Source: Acanthosepion esculentum (lineage: Eukaryota; Mollusca; Cephalopoda; Sepiida; Sepiidae). From it: 64,000 nucleotides of DNA. The notes beneath the pieces were generated by a model. That model was not told where the DNA came from. It was given only the letters and a program-made list of their open reading frames with translations, and did no database searches. Both the position numbers and the translations under genes were made by a program. This document shows, one piece after another, positions 34,675-46,965 of the stretch (positions are counted from its first letter, which is position 1; every line of letters begins with the position of its first letter). The stretch spans positions 53,182,782 through 53,246,781 of the forward strand of contig OZ038500.1 in the NCBI GenBank assembly GCA_964036315.1, in the 5' to 3' direction.

Positions 34675-35101
34675 AACAGCTAGATATAAGCAAGGGTATA
34701 CATGCATGCTGGTGTACGCATACACAGTCAAGCAAATAAATAATCGTCAAATTTATACATGAGGTGTAAACATAATAGTGCTCAATGTGGATATACAGAG
34801 CAAAGATATATATTAACTAGTACATATACGTGTAGCTACGTTTTGGTGTGCAATAAAAGATCTGTACAATATAGATTCTCCACCAACTCCAGCAATAAAC
34901 ATATTTTCGATACATACAAAACCAAATATGTAGATGCATTACATAAAAGCAAGCACAACGTCGACCTAAAGTACATTCCCAACACTAGTACCAATAAGAG
35001 TAGTAAATCTAAGAATAGAAAACACATCATCATTTGGTTTAATTAATCTAATCATTTTAATTTAATGGGCGGGGGGCACTTTAGAAATCAAAATTTTTCT
35101 T

Positions 35102-35454
35102 ATATATTAATTGGTACATATACGTGTACCTATGTTTTGGCGTGCAACTGAACTTTCACTGGATTACCAGCTCATCAGACAAAAGATTTATGTTGTTACA
35201 AGTAAACAAATGGCTTATGGGAGTATCACTGCTATGTAGTGCAAAAATAAAAGTAAAAATGTAACTCGCCAGCATCACATTTAACACACTTCTGTGCGAT
35301 TTTATTTTAATTTTTGCGCTACATAGCAGTGATACTCCTATAAGCCATTTGTTTACTTTTAACAACATAGATCTTGTGCCTGACGAGCTGGTAATCCAGA
35401 GAAACTTTAGTTGCACACCAAAACATAGGTACGCGTATATGTACTAATTAATAT
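35102..35454. mobile_element. Fold-back element with about 155-bp arms carrying hammerhead motifs (family C)
   Basis: Arms 35102-35260 and 35298-35454 are inverted copies around a 37-base loop. Each arm holds a hammerhead; the right-arm copy (+ strand, 35376-35416) is the better preserved. A half copy of the outer arm (GTACATATACGTGTAGCTAC...) occurs at 34818-34860. Confidence 0.85.
35376..35416 (+). ncRNA. Hammerhead ribozyme C (right arm)
   Basis: In order: stem I GTGC (35376-35379), CTGACGA (35380-35386), stem II CTGG-TAAT-CCAG, GAAA (35401-35404), minimal stem III C-TTTA-G, cleavage triplet GTT (to 35412), stem I GCAC (35413-35416). The core is complete, but the base pair next to the core in stem II is G/A, a likely weakness, and the triplet is GUU, not GUC. 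The left-arm copy (minus strand, about 35145-35178) keeps CTGATGA and GAAA but has lost the stem III pair. Confidence 0.7.
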
Positions 35455-35467
35455 AAATATATTTATT

Positions 35468-35613
35468 TAGTTGGATTGATGCGAGTGTTTGTGACCCTGG
35501 GTTTCACGCTCTCTGCAATTGTCAGTCAAACATTTTTTTTCACAAAGAAGAGTTTGTCTGACGATCGCAGAGAGCATGAAACCTAGAGTCACAAACTCAC
35601 ATCAATCCAACTA
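35468..35613. mobile_element. Fold-back element with about 63-bp arms carrying hammerhead motifs (family D)
   Basis: Arms 35468-35533 and 35551-35613 are inverted copies with a T-run in the loop. It lies directly beside the family C element. The right arm has a hammerhead core; the left arm copy has CTGACAA for CTGANGA. Confidence 0.8.
35552..35596 (+). ncRNA. Hammerhead ribozyme D (right arm)
   Basis: In order: stem I GTTTGT (35552-35557), CTGACGA (35558-35564), stem II TCGC-AGAGA-GCAT, GAAA (35578-35581), stem III C-CTAGA-G, cleavage triplet GTC (to 35590), stem I ACAAAC (35591-35596). Stem I pairs perfectly over 6 bp. Stem II is weak (two G-C pairs plus mismatches), so activity is uncertain. 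Confidence 0.68.
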
Positions 35614-36450
35614 AAATATGTTAGCTCTATCACTGATACTGAGCACTTTCCAATAAGTACCATGCATATATAATATATATAAAAATTGTGTGTGTATGAA
35701 CATTGGCATAACAATTTGTACTGCACTACTCTATTTTCTTTTAAGTAGTATACATGATTGAATGCCCAGCAAATGTCTGATTCCAATGTTCTTTAAATTC
35801 TCTGGTGCCCTATTTAAAATATTATAAATACATAATTTACTTAATTTTCTTGTTATACATTTTCTTAAATGCTCTGTATGGTTTTTATAGGCTGAGAAAA
35901 ATGAAAGGTTTTATTTTGAAAAATTGAATTAAAAAGGCTGATACCAAAAAAAAAATTTTAAGTTTCAAAAATTCAAACGAGTGCTTCCTAAAATTTGCTA
36001 AAAAAGGATACATGATGAAAAAAATGCCCAAAACATAAAAATAAAGGAGAGAAAAAAAATATTCCAGTCAATCTAAATTCGGTTTAAAAAACACCAAAGT
36101 ATTTTGCTTATTGGGAATATTAAATTTAATCTATTAGCTTGGAATTAAAACTTTTTTTATATATGTATTTTAAAATTAGGTATAGCTTTTTGAGGAGGTA
36201 CTGCCAAAAATAGGTTTAATTTTATTCTTAGTAAACAAAATAATTTAACTGCTTGTAATTCATGCAATTATTACAACTAAAACTAGAAATTCCTTGTAGT
36301 TACTTGACAGAGGTATTCAGAAAGCAACTTGACTAATTATGAAAAATTTGACTTGCCACTTGCTAAATATTAAGGGGGGAAAAACATTTTGTGGGTGTGT
36401 TCAAGCGCTCCACAATACTAATGGAAGGTTAAAAATCTCAATCTCTCACA

Positions 36451-36451
<1 letters not shown>

Positions 36452-36494
<43 letters not shown>
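36452..36494. repeat. (CA)n microsatellite
   Basis: CA tract of about 21 units. Confidence 0.95.
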
Positions 36495-36495
<1 letters not shown>

Positions 36496-38011
36496 CCAAA
36501 TATATAATTTAAATAAAATAAAAATTACTTAAATTCTGAAAAATATTTTCTTTTCATTTATATTTTAAGGCAACCCTTAGTTATAGTTAAAATTCAACAG
36601 CTTGAATTTTGTTTCTTTGTTTATGACCTTGAATTTCTTAACTGGGATTTCAGAAAATAAGGTGTTGATGGTGAAAAACAAAATAGGGTTTTGTGCTACT
36701 GTGGAAGAAAGATTTGAATCTGGGCAAGTTGGAGTCTGACACTAGTTTTGTGTAACGGGTGTGGGGAGGAGATAAAAAAAAAAAATTGTTTACGCATGTG
36801 CAAATTTCAGCAGAACAATCACTTCTTCATAATCACCCGAAAATTGTATTATTGAATCACTTCTATTCTTCGGGGTTTAAAACTGGCAGACTTTGTCTGA
36901 AAAGCAGTTGAAAAATTAAAAAAAAAATTGAAAGCAACATTCCATCATGTAAAAAAAGAACATGGTTTAAATGGGGTGTGATGGGGACAAAATGGAAAGC
37001 TGGTGAGTGGGGTAGATGGTCCTTCTGACTTCCTAATGCCTGGAGTTGAATCAATTGTCAAAGGAAGGAAGGAAGAAAAATGAAAACAAAAAAACAAATA
37101 AAATTGGTGGGTGAGGAAAACATTGGTGATGTAATCAAATGCTAATCAGAGAATGATGTTGTGAAAAGATATTTGGGGTGGGGGTCATCAGCATTTGAGT
37201 CAGTTATTAGTCAAGTCAAGGTGACATCATTAGGACTTCTCCAACCCCTAACTCTTTCTTTTCCCTCCTTCTTCTTTTTTTTTTTTTTTTTTTTTTTAAA
37301 TTAAAATTTATTTTTTTATTTTCATGTTTTTTCCTTTTTCTCTCTTTTGATGTACACATTCACCCTTACCCACTGTTTTTGAGAGCCACTTCTTTCTTCT
37401 CAACCCCTCCCCCTCCAACTTTTTTTCTTTATCTTTTTGCTCATCCCTTATTAAAGATTAACCCACCTCACCACTTGGCTCTCTTTCTCTCAAGGAGACC
37501 CAGATTTCTTCTCTCTTTCTCTATCACTTAGTAGGGAAGGCTGTAACTGTCTCCTGCCTTTGCATCCAACAATTGTCTTCTGAGAAAATGTTACTTTTAA
37601 AGAACTTTCATTTTACACTGTTTATTTTAGTGGTGGGGGTGACTCCATCCTCCCTCATGTTTTACAGAATTCACAATGAAAGCTCTGTCATAGGAATGCA
37701 CTGAATGGCCATTCAGGTGTGTTTGCATTTGACATGAGAACCATCAGTGGATGATATTTGTTTAAAAAACTTTCATATATTATACACCCCCCTCAAAAAA
37801 CCCAATAATTCTGCTAGTCTATATATAAAACCATTATGCACACCCTCCATTTTTTTTATCAAGGATCAGAGTGTAGTATCTACCCAATCCCTGGCCCTTT
37901 TGAAATTGAATCAGATTTTCTGAGAGTGAAACCTAAAAATAAGATTAAGCAAATAGAGATTGGTAAAAATAAAGGGATGGGGTAAAAAAAGCTAGAGAAC
38001 AAAACAAAACA

Positions 38012-38013
<2 letters not shown>

Positions 38014-38061
<48 letters not shown>
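38014..38061. repeat. (TA)n microsatellite
   Basis: Perfect TA tract. Confidence 0.95.
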
Positions 38062-38063
<2 letters not shown>

Positions 38064-38612
38064 CCCTGTCACAGCACTACAGAGAAAAGAAAAGACCACT
38101 GCTGAGGACACTCATTATTAGCATCATTCTTTGTAGTTTTTTTTTTCTTTTAATAATTTCACCCCAAGCAAGAGAACAATGTCACTGGAACACAGAGGAT
38201 TACAGGGAGTGAAAGAGAATGAGAAGATTGAAAATGTGGAGGATTGAGGAAAGTAGAAAAAAAAGGAAGAGTTCAAGAAGACAGATGGCAATTGATGTTG
38301 CATTTAAATTTTTGTAGATTGTAGTTATCAGGAAAGCAAGAAATTGGAAGGGAGTTTCCCAAGTGGGAAGTACGAGGAAAAATGTTAGCATAGAAGTGGT
38401 GGTTGCTTCTAGTTAGTTCAATAGTAAAACTGTGAGACCTAATTATCAATCTAGTAGCATGCTTAAATTCATATCATCTAGACACCAGGAAAAAAGCTCA
38501 TCCAGGCAGTTGCCATGAAAATATATGTGGAACAGACAGAGGGAAACTGTCACATCAATGAAAAAGTGACTGGAGATGATATACCTGCTCAGGGTCGATT
38601 GTATTGCAGACC

Positions 38613-38885
38613 TGATGTAATGGAATATCCAGTCACCCCCATGAATGATTACACTATAGGTAGTAAATACCTATAAAGTCCACTGTCTATGAGAGACTCA
38701 AGAGAGAGGAGGCGTGAGAGCAAGACTGCACAAGCACATCCGACCTTCCAATTAGTGGTACTCTCTACTAGATTGACCTGTGTGTATAACTGTACCGTAT
38801 TTCATATCGTACTTGTGTACAATAAACCTTTCTTCTAGTATCCACCTGGTGTTATGTGTTTATTCCCTTAGCACGGTATATAACA
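38613..38885 (+). mobile_element. Solo LTR nested in LINE, 5-bp target duplication
   Basis: A 273-bp sequence starting TGATGTAATGG and ending GGTATATAACA (TG...CA), flanked on both sides by AGACC (38608-38612 and 38886-38890). It contains ACAATAAACC (poly(A) signal) at about 38819-38828. Removing it restores the LINE alignment (…GCAGACC|ATTCTCTGG…). A second copy is at 27571-27868. No internal retroelement domain is present, so recombination to a solo LTR is inferred. Confidence 0.9.
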
Positions 38886-39471
38886 AGACCATTCTCTGGA
38901 TTTTGTCAAGAATTTCTAGATGAACAGTAAGAGTATCAGACCAGATATGACAATAACATTCAGTACACAGTCGAATGGTAGATTTATAAATGTGCAAGAT
39001 GGATTCTGACAGGAAAAACTTTTTGGCATGACACACTGAACCAACCTTCTTTGCAGCAGACAGCAATTGACTTAATATAGTCGGTCCACTTCATGTCAGT
39101 GTAAAACATGAGGCTAAGAAGGCATAGTGTGTTACTCCCCTGGCGTTTACCATCACTCATCCTAATGGTGCACAGAAAAGGTTCTGTGGTGATTAAATGA
39201 AAGCAATTTTGTTTTGGAGGCATTGAAATTTAAGATTTAATTTAATTTTTTTGTCCCAGTTAACAATAGATTGGAAGTTCTTTTCAAGACTAGTTGCCAG
39301 GTTTGGATTAGCTACCAAGGCAGGAGTAAATGATAGTGTCATCTGCATAAATATCTATTTGGGAACTGATAACATCAGTGTATGTCCAAGGATAGAGCTC
39401 TGGAGGACCTCCATGTTAGTACGAAATGACCTGGAAGTATGCCCATTTAATACAACTTTCATTATAAATTT

Positions 39472-39476
<5 letters not shown>

Positions 39477-39529
<53 letters not shown>
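39477..39529. repeat. (TA)n microsatellite inside LINE
   Basis: TA tract separating two direct copies of an 82-bp LINE segment. Confidence 0.95.
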
Positions 39530-39531
<2 letters not shown>

Positions 39532-40144
39532 ACATATAAGGCTATATCAAGGATAGAGCTCTGGAGGACCTCCATGTTAGTATGAAATGACCTGGAAGCA
39601 TGCCCATTTAATACGACCTTCATTACTCAATTGATTAGAAATGATTGGATTAAGCCAAATATACGTCCCTTGACACCATAGCCCTTGAGTTTGCATATAA
39701 AGCCAATATGCCAAACCCTCTCAAATGCCTTTGAGATATTTAGAGCTATAGCCCGAATTTTGCCATTCTTATCTAAAGCCTGATAGATAACTTCGAAGAT
39801 GACCATTAACGCGTCGGCTGTATACCTGGCAAATCAGAAGCTATATTGTTTGTCTGAAAGGAAGTTGTGCAAAGTAAGATGCTTAACCTGTTCAACACTG
39901 ATTAAGGCCTTGAATACTTTGCTGAAAAGAGGTAAGAAGCTAATAGGGTGATAATTTGAGGTGCTAGAGGGTTCTCCAGAGTTCTTAAAAATAGGAACTA
40001 CAAAGGAGGACTTCCAACAAGCTAGGAAGCAGTGTGGCATTTGTTGTAAAGTTGGGAGAGAACAGGAGCCAGCTCAGGAGCACATTTCTTTAGGACACTT
40101 GCAGGGATCCTATCATATCTGCTAGCTTTGTGGGGTCTAATCTA

Positions 40145-40400
40145 GTTTAATAAATTTAAATCTAATTTCTAGAATAAATAACACATAGGTAATCTTGCAT
40201 AACAATTTCTAATGGTAACTCCAAAAACATAGATGGTATTATGTAATGTTTCGAATGTATTAAATATAATTTTATGTACCAAAATAAAGCATAAGTAGTC
40301 TTACATAACAATTTCTAATGGTAACTCTATTTGGATATAGCAGTTTTGAATGGTAACTCTATGAAAAACTTAGCATTATGTATAGAGCTGGATTATGACA
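40145..40400. repeat. Inverted relative of the 33.6-34.5 kb repeat
   Basis: Contains CATAACAATTTCTAATGGTA twice (40198 and 40306 regions), the complement of the TACCATTAGAAATTG block of the array at 33605-34545. Confidence 0.65.
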
Positions 40401-41929
40401 TTTGGGGTCCCTAGTCTAATGAAATTATATTTCTAAGATTTAAACATTCTAAACTAAAATCAAACATGTTATCTACTTGAAACACAATGACACAAACTAA
40501 AACATTCTTTTCATTGCTTTGCTTCCTGAAAAGTAAAATAAATGAGTTTTTCATATTGATATCATTTCAGGTTATGGAAAATATTTAGAAGTTATAACAT
40601 CTAGAAAATTAAAATCATTGCTTGAGGGGCCCTAAGCTGCAGCCTATACTAGCCTAAATGCTAATCCAGCCCCGATTATGTAAGAGTTCAAATATCTAAG
40701 GTTGTATTGAATATATTAACCTTCTTCTGGCACTGATTTTGTTATATATGAGATGGGGATTAAAACAAAGATGGCATAATTCAGTCTCATGCTTAGAGAA
40801 TGCATACATTATTTTAAAGTTACTACAATGTTCCTGATTGTGACAGTATTTTAAAGTTGAGAATATACTTTTGCCATTTTGTGTGATATCATCAATACTT
40901 AAGCTGCTGGTAAATGTTAGTGAGCTTTCATCATATAAGTGTAGAAATCTGAATCTATGCTAACATCTTTGAATTACTGAGAATTTTACTGGAGTTTTGC
41001 CATGTGAATATTCTCTCAAAATTAAAAACAGGCCATTTACAACAAATAACTAAATTTCAATAAATGAATGTTCATATTTGGTTGAAGCTAAAAATGTAAT
41101 GCTTCATATATTATAAGTCCTTGAGAAAAGGCATGAATTCAGCCTTACCTGCACTATCTTATCATCAGTCCTCTTTATTCACTGACAGACCCCTGAAATA
41201 AACTCTATATTAAATCTTGAAATTGTCATTGTTCTATCAGAATGGATCAATAAGTCTCTAGCCTGACACAGTTGTTAGCTGAAATTTGATCTGTAATGTT
41301 TAATTTATATAATTTAATATTCATCAATAATTTAATATTGAAAAATATTGTATAAAAAAATACCATTTTTTTTTTTTTTTTTATTAAGCTACAGACTTAA
41401 TGAGTTACCTGTACAAATATCACTCTTGTAAAAGACTTTAATGGCACCCTTCCTCATGGTAATACATCAGGTACTCCTAATTTTGAGAACACTATAATTA
41501 GGGGAAAGTTATATGTGAGGTGGGAAAGTAAGACTTGGAAGGTGGTGCTGAGCACTGGAGTTGAGTAATTAGGAAAAATGACAAGTTTGTATTGATCATT
41601 ATGGATTCTGTTTTGAAAGATTGAGTCAAGTGTTATGAGCAACACTTCAAAAATGTTACCTAAAATCTATCATGAAAAGCTGTGTTCTCCTAAGATTAAT
41701 TCTAAAAATATAACTTTAAAAAGAAATTGCTTCTTATTCAAGAAAACTGAAGCATCACAGTCTGAGGGGATTCCTTTCAAGAGTTTCTCTGATGTTTCTT
41801 CTTTGTTTTTTGGCTGATCCATTCTACAGCTTTTTTCAGTTATACAATCTGCATAGAATTTGCCTTCTGTAATTTTAAGAAAATCATTCTATTTACATGA
41901 TTTACATGCAGCTTATCCTCACCTTTTGT

Positions 41930-42190
41930 TTTTATTATCACACTAGTTCAGTCATCGTACCCTCCAGCCTTCATCAGGTGCTTTTTCAATCTAGGATTCA
42001 AGAAATTTTGAACTGAACCCTTTATTTAATGTACAGGGATAGATTGTTCTCATTCCAATGTTATTGCTTGCCCTGTTTCCACTGCATTCAAGTACACATT
42101 GCCTGGCCCAGGAATTGAACTCACAAAGTCCGGTCCACCCACCACCAAACTGCTATCAACAACTACTATTGTTTCACTCAGATACTTTAT
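41930..42190 (-). mobile_element. Diverged fold-back/tRNA retroposon relative
   Basis: Shares TGAACTGAACCCTTTATTTA with 9540-9850 and with 789-1216. On the minus strand it has box B-like GAGTTCAATTCCTGGGCC and a CTGATGA-AGGCTGG block (42-base region near 41972) without GAAAC. Confidence 0.6.
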
Positions 42191-42282
42191 GTATATTTTG
42201 TATGTACATTTTTCTTCTCAAAAAAATGGAAAATAGGAAGTGATGTTTTACATCCGGGCTTGCCTACAAACAGGATCGTTCA

Positions 42283-42493
42283 TAACCATTTTCGACCCTC
42301 ACCCGTAGATGTGCAGTTAAAATGCACTGAAACCAAGTTGCATCTTTGTAGTGAGTAAAATGGTTTTGTCTATATGATAAAATTATAATAAATAAATAAT
42401 TATCGCTCTACTATCTGTATCGAGCTCTTTTTTGAATTAACGCTGCAAACGTTGGAATTTATATATTACTTTCGTTCTCATTGCATCCGATAG
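42283..42493 (+). repeat. Half copy of the fold-back at 29184-29530
   Basis: Matches 29320-29522 with few differences (GATGTGCAGTTAAAATGCAC, TTATCGCTCTACTA, GTATCGAGCTCTTTTTTGAA, TTACTTTCGTTCTCATTGCA). The left arm is absent. Confidence 0.88.
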
Positions 42494-43674
42494 ATATATA
42501 TATACATACATACATACAAGTTAAATTTCAATGTCCAGTGGATATTGGTTTATAAACATGTCTTGTATTAGCTTTCAATGTAAATTATTAGTATGTCCAG
42601 AAAGTCTGATCCCCACCCATTTTTTTTTCTCTGTAGTAAACAATTTTGTGGACCTTAGAATTTACATTTTCCTGGTAACACCTTCATACTTTGGTGTCAT
42701 GTACATATATTAAGTACTTTGAGAAAATGAACAATATGGCTGGTTTAGATGATTGCTTGTACTGGAGAAAGCAGTGATCCCATACATTCTTCCTGTCAGT
42801 ATATTTCAGAAGATAATTGGAAGTGTCACTTTTTAACCTTTCCAAAGGTTGGTTGTTTATTTGGGATGATGTTTCCCAATTTTCCAATCTTTCTGTAACC
42901 CCTGACAGGGACTTTGGTCAATAGGCTCACAATATCACACTTAATATTCTCCTTATAAATCTGACTTTAGGTTACAATGGGTGACAAGAAACACAACTAT
43001 TAAATAAATCTCTTATTCCAGAATGAAAGTTCAGTTTGCATATCCGCTGAAATCTTGAAAATTGAATTGTTGTTTTTCTGTGTGCATAGCCAAATATCAC
43101 ATGAAACTGTGAAATCAAATAAATGCCGTTTCATCATTTATATCTACCAGCATATTGCCCAACTTAGCTTCTCCTAAGAGATGACAAAATTTTTTTAAAT
43201 AGTTTTTATTTCCAGCCAGGTATTATCAAAACTTACCATCTGCATGTATTGGATAGAAATATCTTTATTTCAACAAAGTAAACTGAGCTCTTTATAAAGA
43301 TTACTTACCTGTTGGTGAGCTGTTAGCAATCTGCTCAATGATAACATGTTGTTGATGTTTGCCAACTGACAATAGATCTTAACGGAATACCTTATTTATG
43401 GATGGAAAGAGGGAAGGGCTATGTGTGTGTGTGTAACTTTTGCATCAACCAAGTTAATGTTGCCAAGGTGAAGCCCTGTCAAAATAGGTTCAGTTTAGCT
43501 TAATGGTATTGTGGTATGCTAATTTCTTATAGAGTTCACTGGTTTTTACTAATAACATATAAAGGATATTATACAAGAGATCTGCTTATAGAAAAGTCAT
43601 TCTCAAAAACTGTTTAAGATTAATAGATAGAAATTTTAGTCATTAAATTTTAAGTTACATTATTTATAATCAGA

Positions 43675-43840
43675 ATTAATGTCCTCATTTTTCTTATTTT
43701 TGCAACATTTCTGCTGTTGTGCACACAGCCTGCTTCAAGAGTGTTTATTTGGGTAATCTTCAAGGAATTTTGGAATTAACACTTTAGTCTACATGGGTAG
43801 GTTGTTCTCACTCCATTGTCCATATCAGGCTAAAATAAAT
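43675..43840 (-). mobile_element. Diverged fold-back/tRNA retroposon fragment
   Basis: Short match to 9540-9700: CTCATTTTTCTTATTTTTGC, TTCTGCTGTTGTGCACAC, CTTCAAGAGTG and a weak AACACTTTAGTC block. Confidence 0.45.
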
Positions 43841-45458
43841 TTTAGCATTAAAAAAAGAAATAAACTCATGTGTCATTGATATAGAAAAAAACTTATACTC
43901 AGGGTAAATATTTTAAAAGTTCTCTAAAAATGGTATTGTATATTTTCTATTTTCTTTTTATCAAATCTCTGTGGTCAGTTGACAAGAAAATTTAAGTTCT
44001 TTTTTAAAATAAATAAAGAAAAAAGACTTATTTGGGAGTATGTTGGTGATGAAGGTTGTTTACATTGACCTCACTAATCCAGAAAGTGCAAGTTTGAACT
44101 GGTTTTATATTTATAAAATTCTGAATTATTGAAGCTTAATTAGTGGGTGAAAAAAATTGTATAAATAATTGCACTTACAATTCTATCTGAGAATCAACTT
44201 TTCTGACAGTGACTTCTATGGGCTAATTAAGCTTAATCTGACACAAGGCGACAATGTGGAGCACAAATTAAGTATCAAACAGAATATAATAGTCCATGGA
44301 TCTTTATTGATAATCACTACTCCACAGCGAGATATATAATTAGAGTATGTATATCTTCAAACCGAGTGCAACTCAGTTGTGTCTCTGCAGACAGAAATGC
44401 AGCTGGGGAAAAATACTGAGATGTACCCAGTCCCAATCCTGGAGAACAACTGCCAGCAGTTGTGGGGGCTGGGCAATTTAGGGTTCTGGTCCAGGTGTAC
44501 ATACTTGGGTTCCCATATTAAACCCGACTTTGGTGGGATGATAGGGTAAATACTACTAGTGTATATGTTACTTCAGATTTACGCACATATGCACATATGC
44601 ACACATGCACAGAACTTCATTTGGTGAAAATGATACTCAGATTTGATGTAATAAGCCATTAATACTGCCATATTTTTCTATTGCCTATGATAAATAAGAA
44701 ATATGGCTTTAAGCAATTTAATTTTAATGTAAACTCACCTCATTTAATATTCTTCTTGTAAATCTGATCTCAGCTGTAGGGGGGTTGGAAAAGGAGCAAA
44801 AATTATTAAACTGCTCTTATGAAAAGCTACAAATGTTAGAACAATTCATATTCTAGGTTCCACTGATAATTCCAGAAAAGGCGACCCAGACAGCAAAATC
44901 CAGTTCATATACACAACCTTGTTCCATAATTCAGCAAAAAAAAAAAAAAAAAATTTCACAAGCACCCAACCCATCTAACTAAATTTGATCAAATCACAAA
45001 ATATCAGAATTTTTTTTTCTTGATTCTACTAAGAAATTTTAGCTTCCCCCTCTTACACCTTTCACCTAACAGAGGGTAGCCTAATCACAAAAAAAATATT
45101 CAGTATTATTACTAAAGTCTTGAGTAATTAGATTCGGGGGGGGGGGGGGAATCCCAAATTGATAAAATTTTCAATAACTGCAAAAATGTTTTGTCCAATT
45201 TATGTTTACAGAGGTTTTGCATGTAATTCAGATATTTCTTAGTAGAGGCTGGGGTGTGCTTGTTGCCATGGAAATTCATCTGCAGTTGACTTTGATGGAA
45301 ATGTTGAAAATCATAAAGGGAGTGTCTGTCGTTATGGATCAAAGTAGGCACTAATGGGAGAATAATGAACTTATTATAATTTTGTAATGATTGTCAGAAA
45401 TTTTATTTTTCTCAGCTTAGCCTGTCACAAGGTAAAAACAGATTATTGTGCCATTTTC

Positions 45459-45498
<40 letters not shown>

Positions 45499-46887
45499 TG
45501 AGCAGGATTGCAAAGTCAAATTTTTTGAATCTCTATCCAATTAGGGAATAGGTAACTGTCACAGAGATATTACTACTGCTGCATAATTAACCTAATGTTT
45601 TTTTTGCTTTGGGTTTTTTTGTGCCGGTGGGGAGGTTCTTGACCAATCATCTGAAGAAAACAGCTTTGCAGCAATTTCTGCTTAAAATTGGTAAAGAATT
45701 GCTTATATTTTGGCTGGGTGATGGTCATATCCCAGCTCCTGTATGCAGCTTAAACATACAACACTTTCCTTAGAACACGAGCTATTTTGAACAGTGATGA
45801 CACTATCTTGTTACTGTTATAATAATAAACATTATTTCTGCTAATGTTTCTGTTGGTAATAGTAAATAACCAGTTCCAACTTTTGATGCTTTTTACTAGG
45901 TGCCTCCAGAAATATGCTGAAGACATGATGAAAAACATACCCACAACATAATAAAAACAAAATGTTATTGTCAAAATCTGTCTTTTTATTAAGAAAGATT
46001 TTTTAAAAATTTGATGTAGAATTATTAGAACCAGGTAATTTTTTTTTAATCCCCCCCCCCCCATTAAAAAGCACATTTATAAATTATTGCAAAAATCAAA
46101 TAATAATTGTTGGTTTTTAATGAAACTTTCAAAAACCTATTTAGAAATGAATTAAATTTTTTTTTTTTTTTTTTAAATCTGTAAAAAAGATATTTTTTTA
46201 CATCTGTTAGTACCACTACCCCACCCCAACACACACACACTCTCACTCACTTTTTATAAAATTTTGATAAACTTTTCTTTGTATCACCAAATGTTTATAC
46301 TTGTTTTAAGAACAATCCCTTGGAGAATTTAAATCGTCAAAATGTTTTCATCAAATAAGACTCCCAGATACAGAAAATCTGCCTTGAATTGTAAAATTTT
46401 AAAAAAAATATAATAAGTCCTTTTTTAATTAGAAAAGCTTTAGATTGCTTTTATGAATAAAATATATTATTGAGATTATTGTCTTAAAACAAAAATGAAT
46501 TTTTATGAGAATTAGAATATTTTTAAATTTTTAAGAATTTGTTAAAATTCTGTATTTGTAATAGCCAAGTGATAGCCAGTAAATTAAAACTGTATTTATA
46601 ATCATAAATGGAAAAGCTCACTATAATTCATTGACCTCCAGTATTTTAAGAAGAATCTTGAATTTTTTATGTGTGTGTATAAATGTGTTGATTGTTGTAA
46701 ATATAGACATCCATACACATTATTAAAAAAAAATAAGAGGTATCTATAATAAATTAAAAATTTGTACTAAATTTCAAACATTTTCTCAAACATCTTTGTA
46801 TGTGAGGCTATAAAACAAAATATTTAAAATTCAATAAAATATTAGATTGCTTAAAATATTTAAAATTTTTAATATTACTGAGGAGTC

Positions 46888-46904
<17 letters not shown>

Positions 46905-46962
<58 letters not shown>
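46905..46962. repeat. (TA)n microsatellite after poly(A)
   Basis: An A-run followed by a TA tract of about 29 units. Confidence 0.95.

Positions 46963-46965
<3 letters not shown>

Larger units (their letters stand above)
38160..40140 (-). mobile_element. Jockey/CR1-like LINE, longest copy, with nested LTR
   Basis: Minus strand 40040-39840 encodes the start of the RT domain (FVVPIFKNSGEPSSTSNYHP, FLPLFSKVFKALI, LHNFLSDKQYSF). The RT continues in broken frames through 39640-39250. 39223-38890 encodes MPPKQNCFHLITTEPFL, MKWTDYIKSIA and TECYCHIWSDTLTVHLEILDKIQR. 38400-38165 is the C-terminal end and 3' part. It is interrupted by a 273-bp LTR (38613-38885), a (TA)n tract (39477-39529) and a direct duplication (39389-39470/39550-39631). 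The YxDD active-site segment is not identifiable. Confidence 0.82.

Noticed and set aside
34759..35046. 95-codon frame with Lys/Asn-rich sequence
   Set aside because: It overlaps a half copy of the family C fold-back and has no recognisable domain.
44215..44550. Possible solo LTR on the minus strand (AATAAAGATCC signal, ACACAAGGCGACAATG nearby)
   Set aside because: No TG...CA ends with matching target duplication and no second copy in the window.
45640..45700. Hammerhead candidate (CTGAAGAAAACAGC...GCAGCAATTTC)
   Set aside because: Lacks GAAA and a cleavage triplet after the helix; chance match.
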